Assembly: GCA_963808315.1 (NCBI GenBank)
Contig: CAWEFK010000016.1
Location: 62,001 to 126,000, forward strand
Length of the DNA: 64,000 bases
DNA from: Palsa-504 sp963808315
Lineage (GTDB): Bacteria; Actinomycetota; Actinomycetes; Streptosporangiales; Streptosporangiaceae
Reading direction: 5' to 3'
This document shows, one piece after another, positions 47,420-57,342 of the stretch. The number at the start of each line of letters is the position of its first letter. The first letter of the stretch is position 1. The position numbers and the translations under genes are program-made. The notes below the pieces were generated by a model. It saw nothing but the letters and a program-made list of their open reading frames with translations, was not told the DNA's origin and searched no databases.

Positions 47420-47665
47420 GTGGCGGGCGCCTTGGCGTGTCCGGCGTGCCCTGCGGGGCAGCTGGCCCGGCAGCGTGACCCGCTGTGCCGGGCATGTGCG
47501 CAGGCGGCGCAGGAGGTAGTGTCCTGGCCGTTGTGGGTGTTTGATTCTCCGCTGCTGCGCCAGACTCTGGCTGACCTGAACCTCCCGGCGGTCCCGGCGA
47601 TCGTGCAGGCGGCCTGCGGACTGACACAGGGGGATCTTGCCGGGGTGGCGGGGTGGAGGGTCTGG
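47420..47665 (+). pseudogene. Truncated zinc-ribbon XRE regulator
   Basis: GTG at 47420 with GGAGGGTGAG. The protein begins C-P-A-C-P-A-G-Q, later C-R-A-C, a likely zinc ribbon, then W-P-L-W-V-F-D-S-P-L-L-R and G-L-T-Q-G-D-L-A-G-V-A-G-W, the first half of a Cro/C1 helix-turn-helix. The recognition helix is missing: after GW the sequence (to 47782) is unrelated. Loss of half the DNA-binding domain indicates a deletion junction near 47660. Confidence 0.6.
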
Positions 47666-47739
47666 ACGCGGATCTCCTGGTGCACCGATGTCTCCTTGTG
47701 CACCGATGCCATGAGGAGCCTGCCCTGGCCGAGTTCGTT

Positions 47740-48050
47740 GATCATTGCCCGCGTCATCGGAGCGGAATGTTCCCGCCGCTGAGATCGCGGCGAACATCCG
47801 GCCCTGCACGGGGGTTCAGCAGGATGGTGTGCAGGCACATCCCACCCGCGCCCGGCTGCCAGGACGGCCCTGGCTCATGGCCGCACAACTCGGGCAGTTC
47901 CTGCCAGCTTTGCCCGCCGTCACCGAAGCGGAAGTGCCGGGAGCCCTGGCAAGAGAACTGGTTACCCACCGGTGCCCAGGTCGCGCCGCCGTCGTCGGAG
48001 CGCTGGATCACCTGCCCTGGACCAGCCGCGCTCATCGCCTCGGCGGGAGT
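47740..48050 (-). pseudogene. Fragment of a sialidase/BNR-repeat (WD40-like) protein
   Basis: Minus-strand blocks from two frames: V-I-Q-R-S-D-D-G-G-A-T-W, F-G-D-G-G-Q-S-W-Q-E-L-P, M-C-L-H-T-I-L-L-N-P, A-A-I-S-A-A-G-T-F-R-S-D-D-A-G. The Ser-Asp-Asp-Gly-Gly-x-x-Trp motif is the Asp-box of exo-alpha-sialidase-like beta-propellers. About 100 of roughly 350 residues remain and both ends are abrupt. It abuts the truncated regulator. Confidence 0.6.
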
Positions 48051-48138
48051 CGCGCACGTGACGCGACCGGGAGTTGCCTAGCGCAAATTAGCTGGTCATC
48101 GCCATATCACCGCGCAGGATGATTGCTACCGTGACCGT

Positions 48139-48932
48139 GTGCTGGGTGCAGGCTGGACGGAGGCCGTGGCCCTCGCGGCGGCGTTCGCCATCGCGGTGCT
48201 GGCCACGCCTGCGGGGATCTCCGGGGCGGTGCTGCTGCTCCCGTTTCAGGTCAGCGTGCTGGGCACGCCGAGCCCGGCGGTCACCCCGACCAACCTGCTC
48301 TACAACGTGGTGGCGACCCCGGGTGCGTTGTACCGGTACTGGCGGCAGGGGCAGACCGGCGGCAAGCTCGCCCTGGTCCTCATCGCCGGGACGCTGCCCG
48401 GCGTGGTCGCCGGATCGGTCATCCGGGTGGAACTGCTGCCCGGCGCCCGCGTCTTCGCCCTCGTGGTCGCAGCGGTACTCGTGCCGCTCGGCGCATGGCT
48501 GACCCTGACCAGGCCAGTCAGGCCCGGAACCGGACCCGGCCGGCCCGCGCCGTTCCGGTGCCCGTGCTGATCCTGCTCGCGGCGGTGGTGGGCTGCGTCG
48601 GCGGGATCTACGGCATCGGCGGCGGCTCGATCCTGGCTCCCGTCCTCATCGGCACCGGACGGGCGCCCCGGGTAGTCGCTCCGGCCGCTCTGGCGTCCAC
48701 CTTCGTGACCTCGGTAGCCGGAGTGATCACCTTCATGGTCCTCTCGGCCCATCATCACGGACCGGTCGCCCCCGACTGGCCGACCGGGACCGCGCTGGGC
48801 ATCGGCGGCCTGGCGGGCGCGTATACCGGCGCTCGCATCCAGCAGCGGCTCCCTGACACGCTTATCCGCCGAGTGATGGGTGTCCTGGTGGTCGCTATCG
48901 GCGCCCGCTACCTGTGGGCAGGCCTTGGCTGA
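48139..48932 (+). CDS. TauE/SafE family membrane exporter (frameshifted)
   Basis: About 260 residues, GTG at 48139. Two repeated halves of the TauE/SafE fold: first with G-A-V-L-L-L-P-F-Q and P-T-N-L-L-Y-N, second with G-G-I-Y-G-I-G-G-G-S-I-L-A-P; eight membrane helices in total. One indel near 48545 separates the halves. The family moves sulfite, sulfoacetate or other anions; the substrate is unknown here. Upstream sequence holds the sialidase-like fragment. Confidence 0.85.
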
Positions 48933-49299
48933 CACCACGGCCGGGCACTGCGCCAGTGCCGCCAGCAGCGGCGGGCGCCACGACCGGGTGTCTCTCCCGG
49001 ACGGCCAGGTGGCGACGCCAAGAGCGGTAACCGGACCGGCCGGCTAGCCGCCCGGCCACGCAGCGACGACGACCAGGCGGCTCGTGCGGCCTGTCCTAAG
49101 ATCCCTGTCAGGCTCCGTAAATGTGCAGCCCGGCATAAGGGCCTGCGATCCGGGCGGACCGTGTGGATAAGGCAGTGCCTGACTGCGTTGAGAAGCAGCG
49201 GCTCAACTGGCACAGTCCCCGGCAACTAGGCAGTAGGCCCGACGTCTTCAACGGACCCCTGCATTTGCGTAAATAAGTAACCACCGTTCGTAGTCGCAT
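48933..49299. other. Gap of about 370 bases without a gene
   Basis: No frame with recognisable protein. The right part is AT-richer (GCATTTGCGTAAATAAGTAACC near 49262) and abuts the truncated response regulator. Confidence 0.4.
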
Positions 49300-49302
49300 G
49301 TC

Positions 49303-49825
49303 CGTTGGGCGCCAAGGTTGGCCTCGTTTCCCGGCTGCCGTGCAAGATGCTGATCCTGACCACGTTCGACCTCGACGACTATGTCTACGACGGACTGAGG
49401 GCCGGGGCCAGCGGCTTCCTCCTCAAGGACACCCAGCCCGCCGACCTGGTCGCCGCCATCGCACCATCGCGGCCGGCGACGCCGTCCTCGGGCCGGGCGC
49501 CACCAGCCGCCTCGTCCGCCAGTTCGCCGCCAGCCAGCGACCCGAGCGCGGCGATCACGCGGACGCACAGCCGGGGAGCGCCCGGATCAAGCAGGCTCTG
49601 ACCGGCCGTGAGCAGGAGGTCTTCTGCTGCATCGCGGCGGGCATGTCCAACAGCGAGATCGCGGCCAGCCTGTTTCTGTCCGAGGGCACCGTGAAGGTTC
49701 ACGTCGGCCGTATCCTGGCCAAGCTTGGCTTGCGGGACCGCGTCCAAGCGGTCGTCCTGGCGTACGAATCCCGGCTGATCGTCCCCGGGACGCCACCGGG
49801 TGGCCGGGGTGGAAACCCGTGCTGA
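49303..49825 (+). pseudogene. LuxR-type response regulator lacking most of its receiver domain
   Basis: Begins inside the receiver at L-I-L-T-T-F-D-L-D-D-Y-V-Y-D-G-L, continues with G-A-S-G-F-L-L-K-D, and, past an indel near 49465, a linker and the LuxR helix-turn-helix (L-T-G-R-E-Q-E-V-F-C-C-I-A-A-G-M-S-N-S-E-I-A, V-K-V-H-V-G-R-I-L-A-K-L). The phosphoacceptor Asp and the first 80 residues are absent, replaced by unrelated sequence upstream of 49315. NarL/FixJ family remnant. A short DNA-binding protein could still be made. Confidence 0.65.
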
Positions 49826-49956
49826 CAGCCGGAGTTTTGCCGCTAGGCACCAGGCGCAGTACATAAATTCGCGCCCGATGGGCAGCCCACGACACAATGC
49901 TGGAGCAGCGAGGAGAGGCGGGCACACGCATGTGGCACGTGCTGGAACACCGTGAG

Positions 49957-51419
49957 ATGAAACGCACCGCCCGCGCCCGCGCGGGCGTCACGCCGGGGCC
50001 CGCTCCCCCAGCCTGGCCGCCCGGCCGGCACCGATCTCCTGCCCCAGATCAAGCACATCGTGGTGCTGATGATGGAGAACCACTCCTACGACAACTACCT
50101 CGGCATGTTGCCGGGTCGTGGTGACGGTTACCCGCTCGGTCCCGACGGCCAGCCCGACGTATCCAACGTCGGAGCGGACGGCGAGGTCATCCGGGCGTTC
50201 CGGCAGCCCACGACCAAGCAGTACTACGGCGTGCCTTCGCAGAGCTGGCACGCGAGCCACGTCCAGTGGGGGGAGGGGAAAAACGACGGCTTCGTGACCA
50301 GCGCGCAGGACCTGCAGGCGGCGGCCAAGGCCGGGAACGCGCCGCGCCTCAACACCTCGCCTGAGGCCGCGGTCACCGGTATGGGCTACTGGTCAGAAAG
50401 CGACCTGCCGTTCTACTACGGGCTGGCCCGGACCTTCCCGCTGGCCGATCGCTGGTTCTGCTCGTGCCTGGGCCCCACCTTTCCTAACCGGCGGTTCCTC
50501 ATCGCGGGCACCGCGCACGGCCTCATCGACGACTCCCCCTACGACCTGCTCGACTACCCGCCGACCGGGACCATCTTCGACGTGCTCGCCGAGCACGACA
50601 TCTCCTGGGTCAACTACCATCCGGTGGCCAAGGACGAATCCGCGTGGAGGCGCTACGCCCGGCACAAGCGGAAGATGGTCGTTCGCCGCCTGCGGTCGGC
50701 GGGCCGGGTCCTGCCCGCCGCGACCCAGGACGTGCAGAAGGACATTCAGTTCACCGCCGATGTCTTCCCGCTCGGCCTCGGCCGGTACATGGAGCACGTC
50801 CGCAGCATCGACCAGTTCTTCACCGACGCCGCCGAGGGGAACCTGCCGGCCTTCAGCCTGGTCGACCCGGACTTCGCGAACTACTCCGAGGAGAACCCGC
50901 AGGATATCCGTAAAGGCGAGAGCTTCGCCGCGGAGATCATCAACCGGGTGATGCGCGGCAGCGGGTGGCCGGACACCTTGCTGATCTTCCTGTACGACGA
51001 GCACGGCGGGTATTACGACCACGTGCCGCCGCCGGCCGCCGTTCCGCCCGACGACGTCGAGGGCCGCAGCGTGATCGGCAGTCACAGTCGGCTGGAAACG
51101 ATGTTGCGGCCGACTCCTGCCCGGCGTGGTCAAGAGCAAGGAGACTCTGGACGCCGGGCCGCGCAGGTACGACCAGTACGGGTTCCGGGTCCCGGCGGTG
51201 ATCGTGTCACCGTACGCGCGCCCGGACTACGTCACCTCCGAGGTCTTCGACCACACCTCCGTGCTCAAGCTGGTCGAGGAGAAGTGGAACCTGCCCCCGC
51301 TCACCGCGCGGGACGCCGCGGCGCGCTCGCCGCTGGACGCGCTTGACCTCACCGGCGCTCCGGCCTTCCTCAAGCCGCCGTCGCTGCCCGAACCCAGCCT
51401 GCGCTGGGGCACCTGGTAA
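49957..51419 (+). CDS. Phosphoesterase, phospholipase C/acid phosphatase family (frameshifted)
   Basis: About 480 residues. ATG 49957 gives a basic leader; an indel near 50025 joins it to L-P-Q-I-K-H-I-V-V-L-M-M-E-N-H-S-Y-D-N, the metal-binding start of PF04185. Other family landmarks: the T-F-P-N-R-R-F-L-I-A-G-T region and Y-D-E-H-G-G-Y-Y-D-H-V. A second indel near 51110 precedes the C-terminal H-T-S-V-L-K-L-V-E-E-K-W. These enzymes cleave phospholipids or phosphate esters, often secreted; no clear signal peptide is seen, so location is open. Confidence 0.85.
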
Positions 51420-51469
51420 CGCGGCGGCAGCCAGCGCGGCGCCTCAGCCGGGCGGCGTGGGCAAAAGCG

Positions 51470-51502
51470 TTACGGGGCCGGGGTTTTCGCGCCTCCCCGT
51501 AA
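51470..51502. promoter_or_regulatory. Inverted repeat before the DUF1206 gene
   Basis: TTACGGGG (51470-51477) and CCCCGTAA (51495-51502), perfect eight-base arms 17 bases apart, just before the ribosome-site region of the gene at 51516. It may be an operator or the terminator of the phosphoesterase gene 50 bases upstream. Confidence 0.4.
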
Positions 51503-51515
51503 GGTAGCTAAGGGC

Positions 51516-52339
51516 ATGCAATCAACCTCTTTGAGGCACGCGACCGGCCGAGCCAGACGAGCATCGGACAGCCAAGGCGCCCATGTCATGGCCCGGGCGG
51601 GACTCGCCGCGCGGGGCGTCATCTACATACTGATCGGCTGGGTCGCGTTGCTCGTCGCGCTCGGCCTCAGTTCGCACGAGGCCGACCAGCAGGGCGCCTT
51701 GCAGCTACTCGCGGGCAAGCCCTACGGCCTGGTCGCTCTCTGGCTGCTCGCCATCGGTTTCGCCGCCTACGCGCTGTGGCGGCTGAGCGAGGCCGCGTTC
51801 GGGGTCACCGGTGAGGGAAACGGCGCCGGTCCCCGGCTGAAGTCGCTGGGCCGCGGGTTGGTCTACGCCTTCTTCGTGGTCCTGACCATCAAGGTGATCT
51901 CCGGCAAGCAGGGCAGCCAGGCCCGGCAGCAGCAGGACATCACCGCTCAGGCCATGCAGCATCCGGCCGGGCGGTGGCTGGTCGGCATCGTCGGGGCTGA
52001 TCATCGTCATCGCCGGCCTGGCGCTCGTGCTCGAGGGCGTACGGCACAAGTTCATGAAGCAGCTGCATGACCGGGCAGATGAGCGCCCGCACCCGCCGCG
52101 TGGTCAAGTGGCTCGGCACGGTCGGGACCAGCGCCCGCGGAGTGGTCTTCGCGCTGGTCGGCGTTCTGGTCATGGACGCGGCGGTCACCCACAACGCGGC
52201 CAAGTCCGGTGGCGTGGACAAGGCCCTGCTGACGCTGCGCGACCAGCCGTTCGGTCAGGTGCTGCTGATCCTGGCCGCCCTCGGGCTGGTCGTCTTCGGC
52301 GTATACGGGCTGTGCGAGGCACGCTGGCGAAAGGTCTGA
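51516..52339 (+). CDS. DUF1206 membrane protein (frameshifted)
   Basis: ATG 51516 with AAGG-like site. About 270 residues made of three DUF1206 repeats, each a pair of membrane helices: A-R-A-G-L-A-A-R-G-V-I-Y-I-L-I-G, L-G-R-G-L-V-Y-A-F-F-V-V-L, and T-S-A-R-G-V-V-F-A-L-V-G. Indels near 51995 and 52070 hide the middle helix. Unknown function; common in actinobacteria near stress genes. It is followed after five bases by the PAP2 gene, so the two are probably co-transcribed. Confidence 0.8.
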
Positions 52340-52343
52340 GGCC

Positions 52344-53853
52344 ATGTCCACCGATACTGCTGCTCGTTCCCGCCGTAGCCTGACCCCGCTCGTCGTGGTC
52401 AGCGTGGCGGCGCTGGTCTTCGCGGTCCTGCTCGATCTTGGTCCGGGTGCAGTGGGCCCCGCTCGAGTCCGCCGACCACGGCGCCGCCGCCCACCTCAAC
52501 AACCTGGTCGCGGGCCACAAGACGATCGTCTCGGTGGTCAAGGCGGTGACCTACCTGGGCAGCAACGCGGTGCTCTGGACCGTCATCGTCGCGGCGTCGG
52601 TCATCCTCGCGATCAGGAAGCGCTGGCGGCTGGCCATCTACCTCCTCGTCACCGGCGCCGGGGCGCTGGTGCTCGACCCCGTGCTGAAGTCTCTGGTCGG
52701 CCGGCTGCGCCCGGTCGTCGCGCATCCCGTCGCCTACGGCACCGGGGACAGCTTTCCCAGCGGGCACTCGCTCGGCTCGATCGTCTGCTACGGAGCGATC
52801 CTGCTGGTCTTCCTGCCGGCCGCCCGCGGCCGCTGGCGGCCCGTCTTCATCACCGTGATCACCGCGCTCGTGGTGCTGATCGGGATCAGCCGGATCCTGC
52901 TCGGCGTGCACTTCCTGTCCGACGTCATCGGGGCCTGGGCGCTCGGGATCACCTGGCTCGGCGTCACCGCCTTCGCCTTCGAGCTGACCCGGCAGGCGGC
53001 CGGGCAGCCGGTGACCGACCCGGTGACCGAGGGGCTGGAGCCCGAGGCCCGCGCCGACCTGAAGCCGGCCGAACCGGAGCGAGCCGCCGGCACGCGCCCG
53101 GCCTGCATCGCGGCCGCATCGCCGCGGCCATCGTGGTCGTCTGGGTGCTGATCGTCGGGCTCATCATCGGGATCGGCGAACTGATCACCAAGCACGGCCA
53201 CGGCCAGGGCAACGTGCTGGGCGACACGACGATCCCGCACTGGTTCGCCGCCCACCGCACGGCCCGCCCTGAACTCCTGGAGCGAGGTCTTCAGCACGCT
53301 CGGGGCGACCCAGGCGATCCTGATCGTGGCCCTGGCCACCTGCGTGGTCTTCCTCGCCGTGACCAGGCGCTGGCGGCCGGTGGTGTTCATCGCGACGGTC
53401 ATGTTCGGCGAGCTCGCGGCGTTCCTGACCGCCGCCGCGGTGGTCAAGCGGCCCAGGCCGAACGTCTCCCACCTGGACCACAAGCTGCCCACCTCGGCGT
53501 TCCCGTCCGGGCACATGGCCGCTACCACCTGCCTGTACGTCGCGGTGGCGATCCTGGTCATCGGTCACGCTCGCGGCTGGTGGCGTTACCTGTTCCTCAT
53601 CCCCGCCATCGCCATGCCGGTCCTGGTCGCGCTGTCCCGGATGTACCGGGGCGAGCACCATCCCACCGATATCGCCGGCAGCCTGCTGTTCGCCGCGCTC
53701 TGGCTGACCGCGACCACCGTGGCTGATCAAGCCGAACTCCGCGCGACTGCGGCGACCACGCCGGGCCGGCACGGCCGAGTCGGGGCGGGGCGCGCGGCAC
53801 CGCGAACGTCATGCGGCTCGGTGCGCCGTCAGGATGAGCACCTGGGCAGGTGA
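52344..53853 (+). CDS. Tandem PAP2 phosphatase (two catalytic domains, frameshifted)
   Basis: ATG 52344. A first membrane helix, then after an indel near 52438 a full PAP2 domain: K-S-L-V-G-R-L-R-P, F-P-S-G-H-S, S-R-I-L-L-G-V-H-F-L-S-D-V. After a hydrophilic linker and another helix (A-A-I-V-V-V-W-V-L-I-V-G), a second PAP2 domain, read past an indel near 53280, has V-K-R-P-R-P, F-P-S-G-H-M, S-R-M-Y-R-G-E-H-H-P-T-D. Both have complete catalytic His/Arg sets. Such enzymes dephosphorylate membrane lipid phosphates. With frame corrections the domains form one polypeptide; the C-terminal end after about 53730 is uncertain. Confidence 0.75.
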
Positions 53854-54594
53854 GCTGGCCCGAGCTGAGCAGGCGACCGATCCGGTCGCTCTGCTCGCCG
53901 GCCGCCGACAGCTGCGGGGTGCGCCCGAAGCGCCGTTGCAGTTCCCGCTCGACCGCGGCGGTGCGGTCCTGCCAGTCCGCGGACGGCGACGGCAGGTCAC
54001 CGCGCATCGGCCCGGCTCAGCACCTGCAGGTCCGCCTGGTCGAGCAGCGCCGTCAGCTGGCCGTCGGTCGGGAAGTGGTTGCCCTGCGGCGGATCGTCCA
54101 GCCGCGGCGTGGTGGCCAGGTAGACCAGCAGGCCGATCCGGCCGCCCGGACGCAGCACCCGGCGCATCTCCCGCAGCATGGCCAGCTGCTGCGCCGCGGT
54201 GGCCTGGGTGCAGAGCACGCCCAGGGACCACACCAGGCCGGCCGAGGCGTCCGGCCAGGGCAGCGCCATCGCGTCGGCCTGGACGACCGGGGCATGGAAG
54301 AGCCTGGCCGCCGCGCGGCACGCGCCCGGCTCGGGTTCCAGCAGAACGGGCCGGACGCCGGTGCGCTCGGCCGCGTAGGCGGCGGGGCCGCCGACGCCCG
54401 CGCCGACGTCGATCATCAGCTCGCCGGCGGCAGGCCGCAGCCGGTCGAGCAGCCAGTCCAGGGCGGACGGCTGCCCGCTGCCCCGGCAGCCCGCCGGGAT
54501 GAAGTACTCGCGGGCCCAGCGCCTGCGCCACCTGCGCGGTCCATTCGGCCACGGTGTCGAACTCGGCCGTCATCGGGTCATCGAGGTCAGTCAT
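53809..54594 (-). CDS. SAM-dependent class I methyltransferase (frameshifted)
   Basis: About 255 residues from ATG 54594. SAM-binding motif I is M-I-D-V-G-A-G-V-G-G-P-A-A-Y (54416-54375), then L-E-P-E (motif II), A-D-A-M-A-L-P-W-P-D, and L-R-P-G-G-R-I-G-L-L. Indels near 54500 and 54000. The start overlaps the upstream MTHFR-like gene by eight bases, so the two are coupled and may act on one pathway. Substrate unknown. Confidence 0.75.
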   Translation of the reverse strand: MTDLDDPMTAEFDTVAEWTAQVAQALGPRVLHPGGLPGQRAAVRPGLAARPAAACRRRADDRRRRGRRRPRRLRGRAHRRPARSAGTRAGRVPRGGQALPCPGRPGRRDGAALAGRLGRPGVVPGRALHPGHRGAAAGHAAGDAPGAASGRPDRPAGLPGHHAAAGRSAAGQPLPDRRPADGAARPGGPAGAEPGRCAVTCRRRPRTGRTAPPRSSGNCNGASGAPRSCRRPASRATGSVACSARASSPAQVLILTAHRAA

Positions 54595-55581
54595 GAGCGC
54601 CCCCTGCCCGGATACGCTGCGCCAACTCGGCTTTGAGCCGAGCGGCGTAAGTGTATCCGCGGGCCGACGCCATGCCCGAGATGTTCACGCCCACGACACC
54701 GGGGATGCGCAGCAGGGCCCGGGCCTCATCCGCCGCGGCCGCCAGCCCGGCCTCGACCGGGTCCGGAGTCGTCCAGCACCCGGCGGACCGCCGCCGGGTC
54801 GAGTTCCAGGCCGGGCAGCGCGCTGAGCACGTCCGCCGACCGGGCATCGGTGAAGAGCGCGACCGCGGCGATGACCGGGATGGTCACCCCGGCCCGCGCG
54901 GCCGCCGCCATGAACTCGGTCACCGACGCCACCGAGGCGTGGTTGAGCACCGCGACCGCCGCCCCGGCGCGCTGCTTGTGCGCCAGCCGTACCCCGCGCA
55001 GGTGCCGCGGCGGCGCCGTGACCGTCTCCGCGACGGCCGACGGACAGGCCGACGGACGCGGCGAGCGCGGCCAGCCGCGTCCCGTCCAGGTCAAAGACCT
55101 GGGTCACGTCCGGCCGGACGTCGTAGGCGCGCGCGTCGCCGGTCACGCACAGCACGGCGTCCACGCCGACGTGGCGCAGGCCGGTCAGTTCCTGCTCCAG
55201 GACGATCCGGTTCCTGTCCCGGCAGGCCAGCGTCAGCCACGGCCGCACCCCCGCCTGGAGCAGCAGCGACGCGTGCAGCGTGGGCGGGAAGTCCGGCCGG
55301 TCCTGGTGCTCCCCCACCAGCACCGCGTCGCAGGACGGCGCGAGCACGGCGGCCACCGAGGTGAGCATCGGCAGCGAATACGGCTCGGAGCTGAAATCGG
55401 TCAGGATCAGCGGCGTGGCGCGCAGCGGAACCGGCGGCACCGGTTCCGCCCACGGCGCCGGGGCCGGGAACGCGCACGGGTGCGGCCGGACCTCGCAGCT
55501 TCCGTCGGCCCGCACCCCGCCGCACGGTCCCATCACCATGTGCTTCGGGCAGGAAGCAGCCGCCGCGGCGCGCATCTGCAT
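54587..55581 (-). CDS. Methylenetetrahydrofolate-reductase-like protein with N-terminal MTHFR_C-type motif (frameshifted)
   Basis: About 325 residues from 55581. The N-terminus has C-P-K-H-M-V-M-G-P-C-G-G-V with a following Cys, the metal-binding-like motif of the MTHFR C-terminal family, here placed first. Then a TIM-barrel MTHFR domain: L-I-L-T-D-F-S-S-E, a V-L-V-G-E-H-Q-D strand, L-T-L-A-C-R-D-R-N, V-L-C-V-T-G-D-A-R, and G-V-V-G-V-N-I-S-G near the end. Frames change near 55035 and 54770. MetF-type enzymes reduce methylene- to methyl-tetrahydrofolate. The adjacent methyltransferase could use the product, or both serve another one-carbon step. Confidence 0.75.
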
Positions 55582-55613
55582 CGGGTCAGGATCTCACGCG
55601 CCGACCGCCGCGG

Positions 55614-56161
55614 TCAGGCCAGGTCGAGCCGGACCGGCAGCGACGGCTGGCCGAGCGCGTGCCGGGCGTGGGCGATGGCCTCGGTTTCGATCCGGCGGCG
55701 CAGGGCGGCCAGGTCGGCCGACGTGGCCGTGGTGACGGTGAGCACGAGTTCGGGATCGCTGCCGTCGCCGATGACCCGGCCCTTGGCCGTCTCGACCCCG
55801 TGGTAACTGCTGATCTCGCTGGCCAGGGCGCTGATCAGGGCGGCCGGACGCATGATGGTGGTGCCCGGGTCACCGCCCGGCCGGAGATGGTGATGTCGCC
55901 GGCCCGGTCGGTGGAGAGCAGCAGGGCCGCCACCCAGCGCAGCGTGACCAGCGCGATGAGCAGGCAGACGCCCGGCCACGGCGGGCCAGACCCAGCTCCG
56001 TGCTGGCCGACGTAGTCGCTGACCCGGTTGGCCAGCAGGGTGTGGTGGGCGTAGGCCGTGCCGAACGCGCCGACCGAGGCGGCCATCGCGGCCGCTCCCG
56101 CGAGGAGGAGGAGCACGCCGAACACGATCAGCGCCAAGCGGTTCGTACGGTCGGCATGCAT
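55614..56161 (-). CDS. AmaP-like Asp23-anchoring membrane protein (frameshifted)
   Basis: About 180 residues from ATG 56161 (MHADRTNRLALIVFGVLLLLAG). Two membrane helices with a 50-residue loop, then a cytoplasmic domain read at 55855-55614: L-A-S-E-I-S-S-Y-H-G-V, V-L-T-V-T-T-A-T-S-A-D, L-P-V-R-L-D-L-A, which matches AmaP (alkaline shock response membrane anchor). One indel near 55870. The start shares bases with the upstream stop (TGATG). AmaP holds Asp23 at the membrane, and the operon supplies several Asp23 paralogues. Confidence 0.75.
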
Positions 56162-56701
56162 CAGCGCCTCCGCGGCACGATGTGCACCCGCAGGCGCGGC
56201 GGGTGATGGAGGTCCAGGCTGTCCAGGCAGCCGCGAAGCGCCTGCCGGACGGGTTCGGTCAGGGCCTCGGCGGCGGGACGGCCGCGGGCGGCCGCGGTCG
56301 CCGTGACGCGGGCGCGGCGGCGGCGGACTGTCACGGTCGCGCTGGAGATGCCGTCGACTCCGACGGCGCTGGCCGCGCATCATCGCCGGCCAGGCCGCGA
56401 GGGGTGACGGCCGCGTCGGTGGCGTCGTCGCTCGGAACGCACCGCCAGCCGGGAGGCCCGGGCGGCTTGAGCTCCAGGGCGAGGATCACCACGCCGATGA
56501 CGATCAGGATGGCGGACCAGACCCGGACGACCGTCGCGTCCCACCGGGTACCTGCGGGCCCAGCGGTACCAGGTGCTCCAGTGCACCAGCAGCGGGCTGT
56601 GATGGACGGCGAAGCCGATGACCTCGGCGATGAGGATGACGCAGGCCGCCAGCAGGGCCGCGGCCAGGATGAAGGCAAGCGGTCGGTTCCAGGACACGCA
56701 T
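56161..56701 (-). CDS. DUF6286 membrane protein (frameshifted)
   Basis: ATG 56701; one extra G after the fourth codon, when removed, gives M-R-V-L-N-R-P-L-A-F-I-L-A-A-A-L-L-A, a first helix, then V-L-V-H-W-S-T-W-Y-R-W and a second helix (A-I-L-I-V-I-G-V-V-I-L-A-L), followed by a beta-rich tail ending H-I-V-P-R-R-R. This is the DUF6286 protein found in actinobacterial Asp23 operons. Start and stop both overlap neighbouring genes of the operon. Confidence 0.7.
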
Positions 56702-56704
56702 CGT

Positions 56705-57162
56705 GCGGCTCCTCCCCTACCGGACCCGCGGCGGCGGGGCGATAGTCGGTGGCCAGGTCGGCGACGACGATGTGGACCTCGTCGACCTCCAGCCCGGTGA
56801 GTTCCCTGACCCGGTCCCTGACATGGCCGCGGACCTGCCGGGTGACCTCGGGAACGGAGGCGGGCCAGCGGACGCTGATCTCCAGGTTCACGAAGGCTTT
56901 CGAGCCGTCGACCTCGACGGTGGTCTTGGGCAGCGCGTCGAGGTCGGTGCCGCGCACGCCGAGGTGACCCGCGCCGGGCACGACCCGGCCCAGCATCCGG
57001 GCGGCCGCGGCGCCGGCGTCCGGGTTCTCGGCCGCGGCCCGGGCGGCGATCTTCACCACCACCCGGTCGGCGATGCTGATCGTCCCCGCTCGGTGCGGCC
57101 CACGCGGGGACCTGCCGGTTGGCCTGCTCTGTATCGGTCGGCTCGGAGCAGACGGCACTCAC
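56705..57162 (-). CDS. Asp23/Gls24 family protein (frameshifted near start)
   Basis: GTG 57162 (V-S-A-V-C-S-E-P-T-D-T-E-Q) overlaps the DUF2273 stop by GTGA. After an indel near 57085: G-T-I-S-I-A-D-R-V-V-V-K-I-A-A-R-A-A, the Asp23 core, T-V-E-V-D-G-S-K-A-F-V-N-L-E-I-S-V-R-W, V-R-D-R-V-R-E-L-T-G-L-E-V-D-E-V-H-I-V-V. The true stop is not in frame; the next start at 56701 suggests an end near 56705. Cytoplasmic envelope-stress protein. Confidence 0.75.
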
Positions 57163-57342
57163 TTGCCGCGGCGGCTGCGCGAGAGCCATCCCTGCGCATC
57201 CACGTCGCCGTCGAGGACCTTGGCGACGCCGTAACCGATCGCGCCGAGCAGACGCCACGATCAGCATGTCACCGAAATTGCCGAACACCAGCGCCAGGCC
57301 CAGGATCAGGCCGGTCACGGTGGCGAGCGCGGTACGGTTCAT
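57159..57342 (-). CDS. DUF2273-like small membrane protein (frameshifted)
   Basis: About 60 residues, ATG 57342: M-N-R-T-A-L-A-T-V-T-G-L-I-L-G-L-A-L-V-F, then G-N-F-G-D-M-L-I-V-A, an indel near 57250, and V-D-A-Q-G-W-L-S-R-S-R-R-G-K. Two short helices, as usual for DUF2273 in Asp23 operons. ATGA overlap with the upstream gene and GTGA overlap with the downstream one. Confidence 0.7.
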
